This document shows, piece after piece, positions 26,765 to 33,758 of a stretch of DNA of 64,000 nucleotides. Positions within the stretch are counted from its first letter, which is position 1; each line of letters starts with the position of its first letter. The translations under genes were made by a program, and so were the position numbers. The stretch lies in contig NZ_MTQN01000012.1 of assembly GCF_001984195.1 (NCBI RefSeq), positions 2,170,001-2,234,000 of the forward strand, in the 5' to 3' direction. The DNA is from Kribbella sp. ALI-6-A (lineage in GTDB: Bacteria > Actinomycetota > Actinomycetes > Propionibacteriales > Kribbellaceae). The notes beneath the pieces were generated by a model. That model was not told where the DNA came from, ran no database searches, and was given only the letters and a program-made list of their open reading frames with translations.

Positions 26765-29674
26765 CTAGTCGAGCAGCCCGTCGCGCCGGGCGACGGCGGC
26801 GGCTTCGGTCCGGGAGCGGACGCCGAGCTTGGCCAGGATGTTCGAGACGTGCACGCTGACCGTCTTCTCGCTGATGTAGAGCTCGCGGGCCAGCTGCCGG
26901 TTGGTCCGGCCCTCGGCGAGCAGCGCCAGCACTTCGTTCTCCCGGGCGGTGAGCGCCGCTGACCCGGCTGGGTCGGCAGCACTGCCCAGCTCGTCCAGCA
27001 GCGGCTGGGCGCCGAGCTTTCGCGCGACATCCGCCGCGAGCTGAGCCTGCTCGTTCGCGTCTGCGACTCGCCCAGCGGCCCGCAGCGCGGTCGACAACCG
27101 GACCCGCGACCACGCCTGCTCGTACACGAAGCCATAGCCGAAGGCGTCGACGGTCCGCTGCCAGGTCGCGACGAGCTCTTCGGGGGTCGGCGGCTCCACG
27201 CCCGCCAGCCACCGCAGCCGCTCCCACTCCGCTTCCAGCCGCGCCAGCCAGGCGATGCCTTCGACCCCGAGCACTCGGCCCGGCGGCAGTCCCTTCTCCG
27301 CGGTCGCATGGCCCGCGGCCAGCAGCTCCGCCCCGCGGGCTACCAGTTCCTCCGCCGCCGACGGCTCGATGACGGCCCGGTCGCACAGCACCTGCAGCCC
27401 GAGCGTGGAGAATCGGATCTTGGCCATGAACCACTCGGTCTGGAACACGTCCTCGAGCAAAGCCGACACGTCCGCGACCAGCTTCTCCGCCTCCGCGAGC
27501 TGGCCGAGCTGCCGGTACGCCTCCACCGCCGGCTGCAGGCCGATCAGCGGCAGCATGACGTCCAGCGACCACCACTTCCGCGTCAGCTGCAGGTCCTCGG
27601 CCACCGACGTGTCGCCTCGCCCACTGCGCACCGCGAAATCGACGCTGCGCAGGCCGGCCGCGGCCGCGGCCGGCGTCATCGCATCGGCCCGGGCGGTTTC
27701 GGCCGCCTCGTCCCACTCGCCGATGGTGAACTGCGTCAGTGCCAGCATCCGCCGCGCGTCGAACCCGTACGCCGCCCACTGCCGGCCGAGCTCACCGGCC
27801 CGCTGCGCGGCGTACTCGAGCGCGGCCTTCGCGCTGGCCAGCTCGCCGAGGTCGAAGTGGTTCGCACCGAGCAGGTATCGGCTGCGGACCTCGGCAGCGG
27901 CGTCACCCGCCAGCTGAGCCCGTACGGCGGCCTCTTCCAGCTGCTTGGCGGCGGCGACCGGGTCTCCGGCGCGCTTGCGCAGCTGGGCCAGCGTGATCCC
28001 GGCGTCGCCGGCCGCGGACTCCTGGCCGACCTCGCGGGCGATCTGCAGCGCCTCCCGCGCCCAGCGCTCGGCCTCCATCGGCCGGCCGAGCGCGTCCGAG
28101 ACGCGGGCGTACAGCGCGATCACCTTGGCCTTGAACGCGCTGGCCGGTTCGTCGGCGACCAGCCGGAACGCCTGCGAGGCGGCTTCGTTCGCCTCGTGGT
28201 CGTGGTCGATCACCAGCGAGATCTCCGACAGCGGCAGCAGCAGCTCGACGCGCTGCTGGATCGGGGCGTCCGCGGGCAGGTCGGCCAGCGCCTTGCGCAG
28301 CAGCTTCGCCGCGCGCAGGTGCTGGGACGACAGCGTCGCCGCCATCGCGGTGTCGACGATCAGCCAGGTCTTGTCGACCGAGCTGCCTTCCTCGGGGAAC
28401 AGCTCGAGCGCCATCTCGTAGTGCTTCAGCGCCTCCTGCGGCGCCGCGACCGAGAGCGCCTCCTGCCCGGCCCGGACCCGCGCCTCGAACGCGGTGACCA
28501 GGTCGTGCGAGCGGGTCGCGTGCCCGGCCAGCTCGGCCGCCGTACCGGGGACGGTCTGGTCCTGCAGAGCCTTCGCGTACGCCGCGTGCTGGCGGACCCG
28601 CTCGCCCGGCAGCAGGTCGTCGTACACGGCCTCGGCGAGCAGGGCGTGGCGGAAGTAGTAGCTCGAGTTGCCCGGGTGCTCGATGATGTGCGCGTCGATC
28701 AGCTCGCGCAGCGCGGTCTCCAGCTCGCGGTCGGGCAGACCGGCGACAGCGGTCAGCAGCTGGTGCGACACCCGGCGGCCGGCGACGGCGATCACCCGGG
28801 CGACCTGGCGGGCGTCGTCGGACAGCGGGTCGAGCCGGACGAGCAGGAGGTCGGCCAGATCCGGCGGTACGGCGTCGGCGTCGCCGAGCGAGGCCGCGGC
28901 GACCAGCTCCTCGGTGAAGAACGCGTTGCCGCCGGCACGGTCCAGGATCCGGCGCTCCTCGGCCGCCGGCAGGCGCTCGGGCAGCAGGGCGTTGAGCAGC
29001 GCGCGGGACTCGTCGGTGTTGAGCGGGTTGAGGTTGACCCGCCGTACGCGGGGGTTGCGCGACCACTCGGCGATCGGGCGGCGCAGCGGGTGCCGTCGGT
29101 GCAGGTCGTCGCTGCGGTACGACACGATCAGCGCGAGTCGCTGGGAGGTCAGCCGGGTCAGCAGGAAACCGATCAGGTCCCGGGTGGAGTCGTCGGCCCA
29201 GTGGGTGTCCTCGACGATCACCAGCAACGGCTCGCTGGTCGACAGCGCGGTCAGCGCGCCCAGCACGGCGTCGAACAGCGCGGCGCGGTCGAGCGGCCCG
29301 TCCTGCGGGACCGGCTGGGCGCCGATCAGCCGGTGGGTGGGCAGCAGCCGGCCGATCGCCGGGAAGTTGGTGAGCACGCTCTCGACCAGGTCCGGGCGCT
29401 CGCCCGCGAGCCGGCCGAAGATCTCGCTGAACGCCAGGTACGGCAGGCCGGCGTCGCCGAAGTCGGTGCAGTGCCCGACCAGTACGCCGAAGCCCCGCTC
29501 GTGCGCGCCGGTGGCCACCTCGTCCAGCAGCCGGGTCTTGCCGACGCCGGCGTCACCGGACAGCAGAATGGCGCCGGCGCGGCGGGTCTTCGCTTCGTCG
29601 ACGGCACTGAGCAGGGCGGCCATCTCGGTCGAGCGGCCGACGAGAGGTGTCGAGGTCCAGGGCACGTCGTCCAT
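26765..29674 (-). CDS. LAL-type LuxR regulator with AAA ATPase domain
   Basis: A 969 aa large ATP-binding LuxR-family regulator. Walker A is GDAGVGKTRLL (40-50) and Walker B-like is LLVIVEDTHWADDSTRD (about 145-161). The NTPase core is followed by a long helical TPR-like region (about 400-880) and a C-terminal LuxR helix-turn-helix (ALTARENEVLALLAEGRTNRQLARELYISEKTVSVHVSNILAKLGVRSRTEA, about 905-958). Family proteins (MalT relatives) switch on transcription when ATP and an inducer bind. I chose ATG 29674 (MDDVPWTSTPLVGR); the open frame continues to 30007 but crosses the terminator and the tiny-gene unit in a different frame. Its targets may include the duplicated promoters of the neighbouring tiny genes; this is inference. 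Confidence 0.88.
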   Translation of the reverse strand: MDDVPWTSTPLVGRSTEMAALLSAVDEAKTRRAGAILLSGDAGVGKTRLLDEVATGAHERGFGVLVGHCTDFGDAGLPYLAFSEIFGRLAGERPDLVESVLTNFPAIGRLLPTHRLIGAQPVPQDGPLDRAALFDAVLGALTALSTSEPLLVIVEDTHWADDSTRDLIGFLLTRLTSQRLALIVSYRSDDLHRRHPLRRPIAEWSRNPRVRRVNLNPLNTDESRALLNALLPERLPAAEERRILDRAGGNAFFTEELVAAASLGDADAVPPDLADLLLVRLDPLSDDARQVARVIAVAGRRVSHQLLTAVAGLPDRELETALRELIDAHIIEHPGNSSYYFRHALLAEAVYDDLLPGERVRQHAAYAKALQDQTVPGTAAELAGHATRSHDLVTAFEARVRAGQEALSVAAPQEALKHYEMALELFPEEGSSVDKTWLIVDTAMAATLSSQHLRAAKLLRKALADLPADAPIQQRVELLLPLSEISLVIDHDHEANEAASQAFRLVADEPASAFKAKVIALYARVSDALGRPMEAERWAREALQIAREVGQESAAGDAGITLAQLRKRAGDPVAAAKQLEEAAVRAQLAGDAAAEVRSRYLLGANHFDLGELASAKAALEYAAQRAGELGRQWAAYGFDARRMLALTQFTIGEWDEAAETARADAMTPAAAAAGLRSVDFAVRSGRGDTSVAEDLQLTRKWWSLDVMLPLIGLQPAVEAYRQLGQLAEAEKLVADVSALLEDVFQTEWFMAKIRFSTLGLQVLCDRAVIEPSAAEELVARGAELLAAGHATAEKGLPPGRVLGVEGIAWLARLEAEWERLRWLAGVEPPTPEELVATWQRTVDAFGYGFVYEQAWSRVRLSTALRAAGRVADANEQAQLAADVARKLGAQPLLDELGSAADPAGSAALTARENEVLALLAEGRTNRQLARELYISEKTVSVHVSNILAKLGVRSRTEAAAVARRDGLLD

Positions 29675-29773
29675 CTTCGCCCCTGGAGCCGACACAAATC
29701 GACGGCAGCCCGGCCCACGCTTGTCATCTGAGAGCAGAATCCGCGTCTGGTGACCGTCGGCAGAACGTGAAAA

Positions 29774-29809
29774 GCCGTCCCTGACCGGGGATTGCTGGTC
29801 AGGGACGGC
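29774..29809 (-). terminator. Intrinsic terminator with T-tract after tiny gene 1
   Basis: A perfect 13-bp stem (29774-29786 with 29797-29809; arm GCCGTCCCTGACC), 10-nt loop, followed on the minus strand by TTTTCACG. It is one of the few hairpins here with a real T run. It ends the tiny-gene 2-1 unit before the LAL gene. Confidence 0.82.
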
Positions 29810-29820
29810 GTGCACGGCGG

Positions 29821-29988
29821 TCACGCGGCCGGAGTGGGTCGCAGGAACCGGCGCGCGTTCCGCGACGGCGTCTTCTGCTGCGCTGGCGCGATGCGCTGCT
29901 TGCGGGTGGTGGCCCGGAAGTCGCGCTTGATCCGCTCCTGGCGGTAGTTGTTCTCGGCCTGAATCGACTGCTCGGTGGTGAACATCAT
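29821..29988 (-). CDS. Tiny basic protein 1 (TE-AE-YR-ER family)
   Basis: A 55 aa protein. It begins MMFTTEQSIQAENNYRQERI; an Arg/Lys-rich region follows (KRDFRATTRKQR), and the tail is Pro/Arg-rich, ending in PTPAA. GGAGG lies about 8 nt before ATG 29988. It shares the pattern T-E-(x)n-A-E-x-x-Y-R-x-E-R with the two other tiny genes here (30004, 30352), so the three are paralogues. It follows tiny gene 2 by 15 bp and is followed by a strong terminator, so the two form one transcript. I do not recognise the family. Its high positive charge suggests a nucleic-acid, ribosome or membrane partner; that is speculation. Confidence 0.7.
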   Translation of the reverse strand: MMFTTEQSIQAENNYRQERIKRDFRATTRKQRIAPAQQKTPSRNARRFLRPTPAA

Positions 29989-30003
29989 CGTGGTGTCCTC
30001 CTC

Positions 30004-30135
30004 TCAAACGTTCCGGGTGAACAGGTGGGTGAGGTGCCGGCGGGTCCGGGTGGCCCGGTTCGCGCGGCTGAAGTCACGGGTGAGGCGCTCCGTGCGGTAG
30101 CTGACCTCGGCCTTGACCGACTCGGTGGTGTGCAT
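30004..30135 (-). CDS. Tiny basic protein 2 (TE-AE-YR-ER family)
   Basis: A 43 aa protein beginning MHTTESVKAEVSYRTERLTR, then an Arg-rich end (DFSRANRATRTRRHLTH). AGGAGG is 7 nt before ATG 30135. The N-terminal pattern TE-x4-AE-x2-YR-x-ER-x2-R matches tiny proteins 1 and 3. It is the first gene of a two-gene unit with tiny gene 1. Its leader (30136-30274) is about 73% identical over 59 nt to the leader of tiny gene 3 and carries three CCCTA boxes at the same spacing. The function is unknown; the duplicated control region argues that the gene is real despite its size. Confidence 0.7.
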   Translation of the reverse strand: MHTTESVKAEVSYRTERLTRDFSRANRATRTRRHLTHLFTRNV

Positions 30136-30170
30136 CTGCGGTGCCTCCTGGGCGGTTGTGCTTCGACTCG

Positions 30171-30274
30171 TTGTCGATGGCCCTAATCTGCGCGGCTGAG
30201 GAGGCCCGGCACATCGGACTTCCTCCCTATCCCTGCGCGCCGCGCTCCCTAGGACGCCGTACGGGGTCCCTACG
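30171..30274 (-). promoter_or_regulatory. Duplicated control region of tiny genes 2-1
   Basis: 30171-30229 aligns without gaps to 30533-30591 with 43 of 59 bases identical by hand count. Upstream of the aligned block, CCCTA boxes start at 30225, 30247 and 30268 (spacing 22 and 21 bp, about two helical turns each). The matching region of tiny gene 3 has boxes at 30587, 30609 and 30630, the same spacing. On the coding strand each reads TAGGG. The box nearest the gene also precedes a conserved ATGTGC that could open a leader peptide. Confidence 0.55.
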
Positions 30275-30284
30275 AGGGCGAACG

Positions 30285-30327
30285 CACCAGCGCGACCGGG
30301 TTCCGGAGAACCTCGGTCGCGCTGGTG
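30285..30327 (-). terminator. Strong hairpin after tiny gene 3
   Basis: A perfect 14-bp stem (CACCAGCGCGACCG, 30285-30298, with 30314-30327), extended by GGTTC/GAACC inside to about 19 bp with one bulged base and a CGGA tetraloop. It lies 24 bp after the stop of tiny gene 3 and upstream of the next promoter, isolating the two tiny-gene units. Confidence 0.75.
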
Positions 30328-30351
30328 GTCGAAGGGGTGGTGGCCGGGCGC

Positions 30352-30516
30352 TCACATCGCGTGCCGGGCGCGAGCCAGGTGCGGGCGAGGTGCCGGCGTC
30401 TGCGCCGTACGGCGCAAGCGCTGGAACAGTCCCGGCCGGTGGAAGAGCTGCCGGTTGCGCTCCTGGCGGTAGGCGACCTCGGCCTGGATGAATTCGGTGC
30501 TGGGGTAGAACGACAT
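30352..30516 (-). CDS. Tiny basic protein 3 (TE-AE-YR-ER family)
   Basis: A 54 aa protein beginning MSFYPSTEFIQAEVAYRQER, then NRQLFHRPGLFQRLRR and a Pro/Arg-rich tail ending RHAM. GGAGG lies 6 nt before ATG 30516. The core TE-x3-QAE-VAYR-QER matches tiny proteins 1 and 2. An in-frame upstream ATG at 30582 (reading MCAATSPAECRGID and then ELPEDS) would lengthen it; that stretch resembles the leader reading frame of tiny gene 2, so it may instead be a leader peptide. The gene is a separate unit with its own hairpin terminator and its own copy of the triple-box promoter. Confidence 0.68.
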   Translation of the reverse strand: MSFYPSTEFIQAEVAYRQERNRQLFHRPGLFQRLRRTAQTPAPRPHLARARHAM

Positions 30517-30532
30517 GCTGTCCTCCGGGAGT

Positions 30533-30636
30533 TCGTCGATACCCCGACACTCCGCCGGTGAGGTGGCCGCGCACATCGGCACTACTCCCTAGGCGCCGCG
30601 CCCCGGAGCCTTAGGGTGAGGCTCGGCGGCCTTAGG
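30533..30636 (-). promoter_or_regulatory. Duplicated control region of tiny gene 3
   Basis: Partner of 30171-30274. Boxes are CCCTAGG at 30587, CCTTAGG at 30609 and CCTTAGG at 30630 (spacing 22 and 21). The last one overlaps the stop codon of the PfkB gene upstream. The 59 bp next to the gene hold the conserved ATGTGC. The same face of the helix is presented three times, as expected for cooperative binding. Confidence 0.55.
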
Positions 30637-31489
30637 CCCCGCCGGAATCCCTCAGGAACGCGTCCAGCTCGGCCCGGGTGGGGCCGGTGGCCGGTCCGCG
30701 CCGGGTGACGGCGATCGCCGCGGCCGCGTTCGCCCGCCGGGCCGCTTCGAGCGGCTCGAGTCCGGCGGCGAGGGAGGCCAGGAACGCTCCCGAGTGCGCG
30801 TCGCCGGCACCGTTCAGATCCACCGCCTCGACCGCGAATCCCGGCACCAGCTCATCGCCCACCCGGCACCCGTCCGGCCCTAACCGCACGATCACCCCGC
30901 GCGGGGCAGCGGGCCCGCCGCCCAGGACCGCCGCCTCCCGCGCGTTGCAGCTGACCCAGTCGGCCCGGCTCAACGCGACGTCCAACGCCTCCGCCGGGAT
31001 CTGCCCGACCAGCGGACCGGGATCGAAGAAGACCGTGCCGGCCAGCTCGGGAAGCCGCCGGACCAGCGTCTCCCGATTGACCGCATGCAGCAGGCTGTAC
31101 CCGGAGACGTAGACCAAGTCGCCCTCGTCCGTTTCCGGTACGTCGCTCAGCGTCGCCTCGGCGCCCGGACTGGTGACGAAGGTGCGCTCACCGCCGCTGT
31201 CCACCAGGACGACGACGAACCCGGTGTCCAGCTCGGGACGTTGCGGCTGCGGAAAGTCGATCCCCTCCCGGTGCAGATCCACCCGCGCCTGGTCGGCGAA
31301 CGGGCCGGTCCCGAGCACGCCGTAGTACGACGTCTCGAGCCCCAGCCGGCTCGCCGCCGCCATCACGTTGAACCCGCCCCCGGTCGCCCGATCGGTCGAT
31401 CCCGCCAGCGCGTCCCCGCCGCGCTCCGGCAGTTCGTCGACCGTCAGCACCAGGTCGACCACGACGTTGCCGAGATGCACGAGCCTCAT
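30632..31489 (-). CDS. PfkB-family carbohydrate/nucleoside kinase
   Basis: A 285 aa ribokinase-fold kinase. Motif 1 is GGGFNVMAAASRLG (about 37-50), and motif 2 with the catalytic Asp is VEAVDLNGAGDAHSGAFLASL (about 220-240; GAGD anion hole). Length and motifs are normal for sugar or nucleoside kinases. The ATG overlaps the preceding ADP-ribosylglycohydrolase stop by 4 bp, and it is the last gene of a five-gene operon with an NCS1 transporter, so the probable substrate is the sugar or nucleoside released by the operon's hydrolases. The exact substrate cannot be read. Its stop lies inside a promoter box of the tiny-gene unit downstream. Confidence 0.87.
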   Translation of the reverse strand: MRLVHLGNVVVDLVLTVDELPERGGDALAGSTDRATGGGFNVMAAASRLGLETSYYGVLGTGPFADQARVDLHREGIDFPQPQRPELDTGFVVVLVDSGGERTFVTSPGAEATLSDVPETDEGDLVYVSGYSLLHAVNRETLVRRLPELAGTVFFDPGPLVGQIPAEALDVALSRADWVSCNAREAAVLGGGPAAPRGVIVRLGPDGCRVGDELVPGFAVEAVDLNGAGDAHSGAFLASLAAGLEPLEAARRANAAAAIAVTRRGPATGPTRAELDAFLRDSGGA

Positions 31490-32499
31490 CCGCGGCGTAC
31501 CTTCAGCAACTCGCCGGCCAACGAGTCCAGGTCGAGCCCGTTCACCGCGGCGACCGTACGCCGGACGTCGGCCGGAAACGCGTCGACGCCGTGGCACGCG
31601 CCGACCACGGCCCCGGCGATCGCCGCGATCGTGTCGGTGTCGCCACCCAGCGAAGCCGCGACCCGAACCACGGTCCACGGATCGTCGCACCCGTTGGCCA
31701 CCGCGAACGCCGCGGGCACCGACTCCTGACTGGCCAGACTCGTGCCCACCAGCCCGTACAGGAGGTCCGCAGCAGCTCCTGGCTCCAGCGTCGCGCCGTC
31801 CGACTGCGTGAGCACCGTCACCGCCCAGCCGATCCGGATGCCCACGTCGGCGCCCGCTACCCAGTAGCCGTGGTGCGCGGCCGATCGAGCCGCAGCGACC
31901 GCCGCGGTGGTTGCCTCCGGCACCGTGGCTCCGTCCACCCCTGCACCCACGGCGGCAGCAACCGCGGCCGCGGCCGACAACGCCAGTCCGGTGTTGTGCG
32001 TCGGAGCGCTGGCGGCGACCACCCGGTCGACCAACAACTCCACCTCGTCGGCAGGCGTCGCGATCCCCACCGGCGTGATCCGCATCGCGGCACCGTTGGT
32101 CGTGCCGTAACGGCCCGTCCGCGTGATATCGCCCCCGGCCAGCAACTCGTCGAGCGCCCGCTTGGTCGACGGCCCGAGCAGGTCGAGCGACCCGCGGGCC
32201 CGCATGTCGTCCTCCCACGCGATCAGCCGGCGCGCGAGTTCGTGCCCGTCCACGAGTCCGTTGCCTTCGATCACCAACCTGGCCAGCAGCACGGCCTGCT
32301 CGGTGTCGTCGGTGATGGCCCCGGCCGGCATTCCCGCCGCCAGCGGCTGGTCGTCCGGCGCGGGGTGCAACCCGTCGATCACCTCGCCGTACCGCTCGAC
32401 GATGCGGGCCCTGGGCAACGACTGGGTCGGCATCCCCAGTGCGTCCCCGATCGCCAGCCCGTACAGGGCTCCGGCCGCGCGCGATTCGGCCGACGTCAT
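31486..32499 (-). CDS. ADP-ribosylglycohydrolase-family protein
   Basis: A 337 aa all-helical protein of the ADP-ribosylglycohydrolase (DraG/ARH) family. The N-terminal GALYGLAIGDALGMPTQ (about 9-25), AITDDTEQAVLLA (about 60-72) and the C-terminal ASLGGDTDTIAAIAGAVVGA (about 298-317) supply the aspartates and threonines of the paired Mg sites. Family members cleave N- or O-glycosidic links of ADP-ribose to proteins or small molecules; many bacterial ones in catabolic operons probably hydrolyse small N-ribosides. It lies between a GntR regulator and a PfkB kinase, with 4-bp overlaps on both sides. That context favours a catabolic N-ribosidase over protein de-ADP-ribosylation, as inference. Confidence 0.86.
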   Translation of the reverse strand: MTSAESRAAGALYGLAIGDALGMPTQSLPRARIVERYGEVIDGLHPAPDDQPLAAGMPAGAITDDTEQAVLLARLVIEGNGLVDGHELARRLIAWEDDMRARGSLDLLGPSTKRALDELLAGGDITRTGRYGTTNGAAMRITPVGIATPADEVELLVDRVVAASAPTHNTGLALSAAAAVAAAVGAGVDGATVPEATTAAVAAARSAAHHGYWVAGADVGIRIGWAVTVLTQSDGATLEPGAAADLLYGLVGTSLASQESVPAAFAVANGCDDPWTVVRVAASLGGDTDTIAAIAGAVVGACHGVDAFPADVRRTVAAVNGLDLDSLAGELLKVRRG

Positions 32500-33215
32500 C
32501 GCGGCGTCTCGCTGTAGGTGAGGTTGAGCTCGAAGTGCTTCGGATCCAGCAAACTGTCCACTTGCTCGGCGAACCGGTTGTCGGCCGTCCAGCTCGTCCG
32601 GCGGCTGTGCAGGAACCAAGTGTTTTCCGGACGGCCCAGCAGCGTGGCCTCGTCGGCGGTGAGCGGCCGCGCACGCAGCCGCTGCTCGCCTTGGGTCAGG
32701 TGGAGCCCGGCCCGCGTCAGTGTCGAGATGATCGATCCGTCGTCGAGCCCGCGCGACGGCAGGTCCCGGAGCTGCTCCACGGCCGGCAGCCGGCTGCGTT
32801 CCAGCGAGATCGCCTCGCCGTCCACCAGCGACCGGATGCGTTCGACCACGATCACGTCGGGGGAGTCCAGGTCGAGCTGCTCGGCGAGCTCCGGGTCCTG
32901 GTCGAGTTCGAGGCGCAGAATGCGGACCCGGGTTTCGACGCCCTGCTCGGCCAGCGCGTGCGTCCACCCGAGCGGATCGTCCAGCGGCCGCCCGTCGAAC
33001 AGCACGAACGACCCCTTGCCGGTCCGGGTGGTGATCAGCCCGTCCGCGGTCAGGACGGCGAGCGCCGAGCGGACCGTGTTCCGGCTGACGCCGAACCGCC
33101 GGGCCAGCTCCACCTCGCCGGGCAGCCGGTGGCCGTGGCCGACCCGGCCCGACCTGATCTCCCGGGCCAAGATCGAGGCGATCCGCTCGTGCTTGAGGGT
33201 GACGCCCGGGGTCAC
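32496..33215 (-). CDS. GntR/HutC-type transcriptional regulator with UTRA domain
   Basis: A 239 aa regulator. The N-terminal winged helix (LKHERIASILAREIRSGRVGHGHRLPGEVELARRFGVSRNTVRSALAVLTADGLITTRTGKGSFV, about 8-72) is followed by a UTRA ligand-binding domain (about 95-235). HutC-type regulators are usually repressors released by a pathway metabolite. The GTG start overlaps the isochorismatase-like gene stop by 4 bp, and its own stop overlaps the ADP-ribosylglycohydrolase start, so it is embedded in the operon it presumably controls. The operator is likely upstream of the NCS1 gene, where a direct repeat occurs at 35265-35284. Confidence 0.88.
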   Translation of the reverse strand: MTPGVTLKHERIASILAREIRSGRVGHGHRLPGEVELARRFGVSRNTVRSALAVLTADGLITTRTGKGSFVLFDGRPLDDPLGWTHALAEQGVETRVRILRLELDQDPELAEQLDLDSPDVIVVERIRSLVDGEAISLERSRLPAVEQLRDLPSRGLDDGSIISTLTRAGLHLTQGEQRLRARPLTADEATLLGRPENTWFLHSRRTSWTADNRFAEQVDSLLDPKHFELNLTYSETPR

Positions 33216-33757
33216 TGGCCGGAACCACCCGCGGAGCGCAGTTGCTCGACGGTGACGATCTCCAGCATCGGCGCGTACAGCCGCATGATGTCGATCGCCT
33301 TGTGATGGCTCGCCTCGTCGACCCCGGCGCAGGCGTCCTCGACGACCTGGACGTGTGCGCCGGCGTCCACCGCGGCGAGCGCCGTCGACAGCACGCAGCA
33401 ATCGGTGGTCACGCCGGCCAGCACCAGCCGCCCGTCCGGCGCGACCGCGTCCGCCAGCTCCCGGCCCCACTTGCTGAACGTCGGCTTGTCCAGTGTCGGC
33501 GCACCGCGGAACTCGTCGACCAGCTGGTACGCGTAGGAGTCCGGCGGCTGCAGCGCGAACGGCCACTGCTCGTAGTACGGGATCCAGGAACCGGCCGGTT
33601 CCCCGGCCGGCGCGACGAACCGGGTGAAGATCACCTGCGGCGCGAACAGCTCGACCAGGTGCTGGGTCGGCTTCACCACCCGCTGGAAGTCCGGCGTCGC
33701 CCAGCCGCTGTCCGGCTCGGCGAAGATCCGCTGCAGGTCGATCAGCGCGAGCACCAT
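33212..33757 (-). CDS. Isochorismatase-family amidohydrolase
   Basis: A 181 aa cysteine hydrolase. The likely catalytic triad is D7 (LALIDLQR), K91 (LDKPTFS) and C121 (GVTTDCCV), as in nicotinamidases and N-carbamoyl amidases. Family members cleave amide or ester bonds of small molecules. It is the second gene of the NCS1 operon, one base after the transporter stop/start junction, and overlaps the GntR gene by 4 bp. With an NCS1 permease upstream, a nucleobase-, hydantoin- or nicotinamide-like amide is a reasonable substrate guess. No cofactor motif is evident. Confidence 0.83.
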   Translation of the reverse strand: MVLALIDLQRIFAEPDSGWATPDFQRVVKPTQHLVELFAPQVIFTRFVAPAGEPAGSWIPYYEQWPFALQPPDSYAYQLVDEFRGAPTLDKPTFSKWGRELADAVAPDGRLVLAGVTTDCCVLSTALAAVDAGAHVQVVEDACAGVDEASHHKAIDIMRLYAPMLEIVTVEQLRSAGGSGQ

Positions 33758-33758
33758 C

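Noticed and set aside
29675..30007. 111-residue N-terminal extension of the LAL regulator
   Set aside because: The open frame crosses a strong terminator and tiny gene 1 in a different frame, and the family begins near VGR-STEM, so ATG 29674 is preferred.
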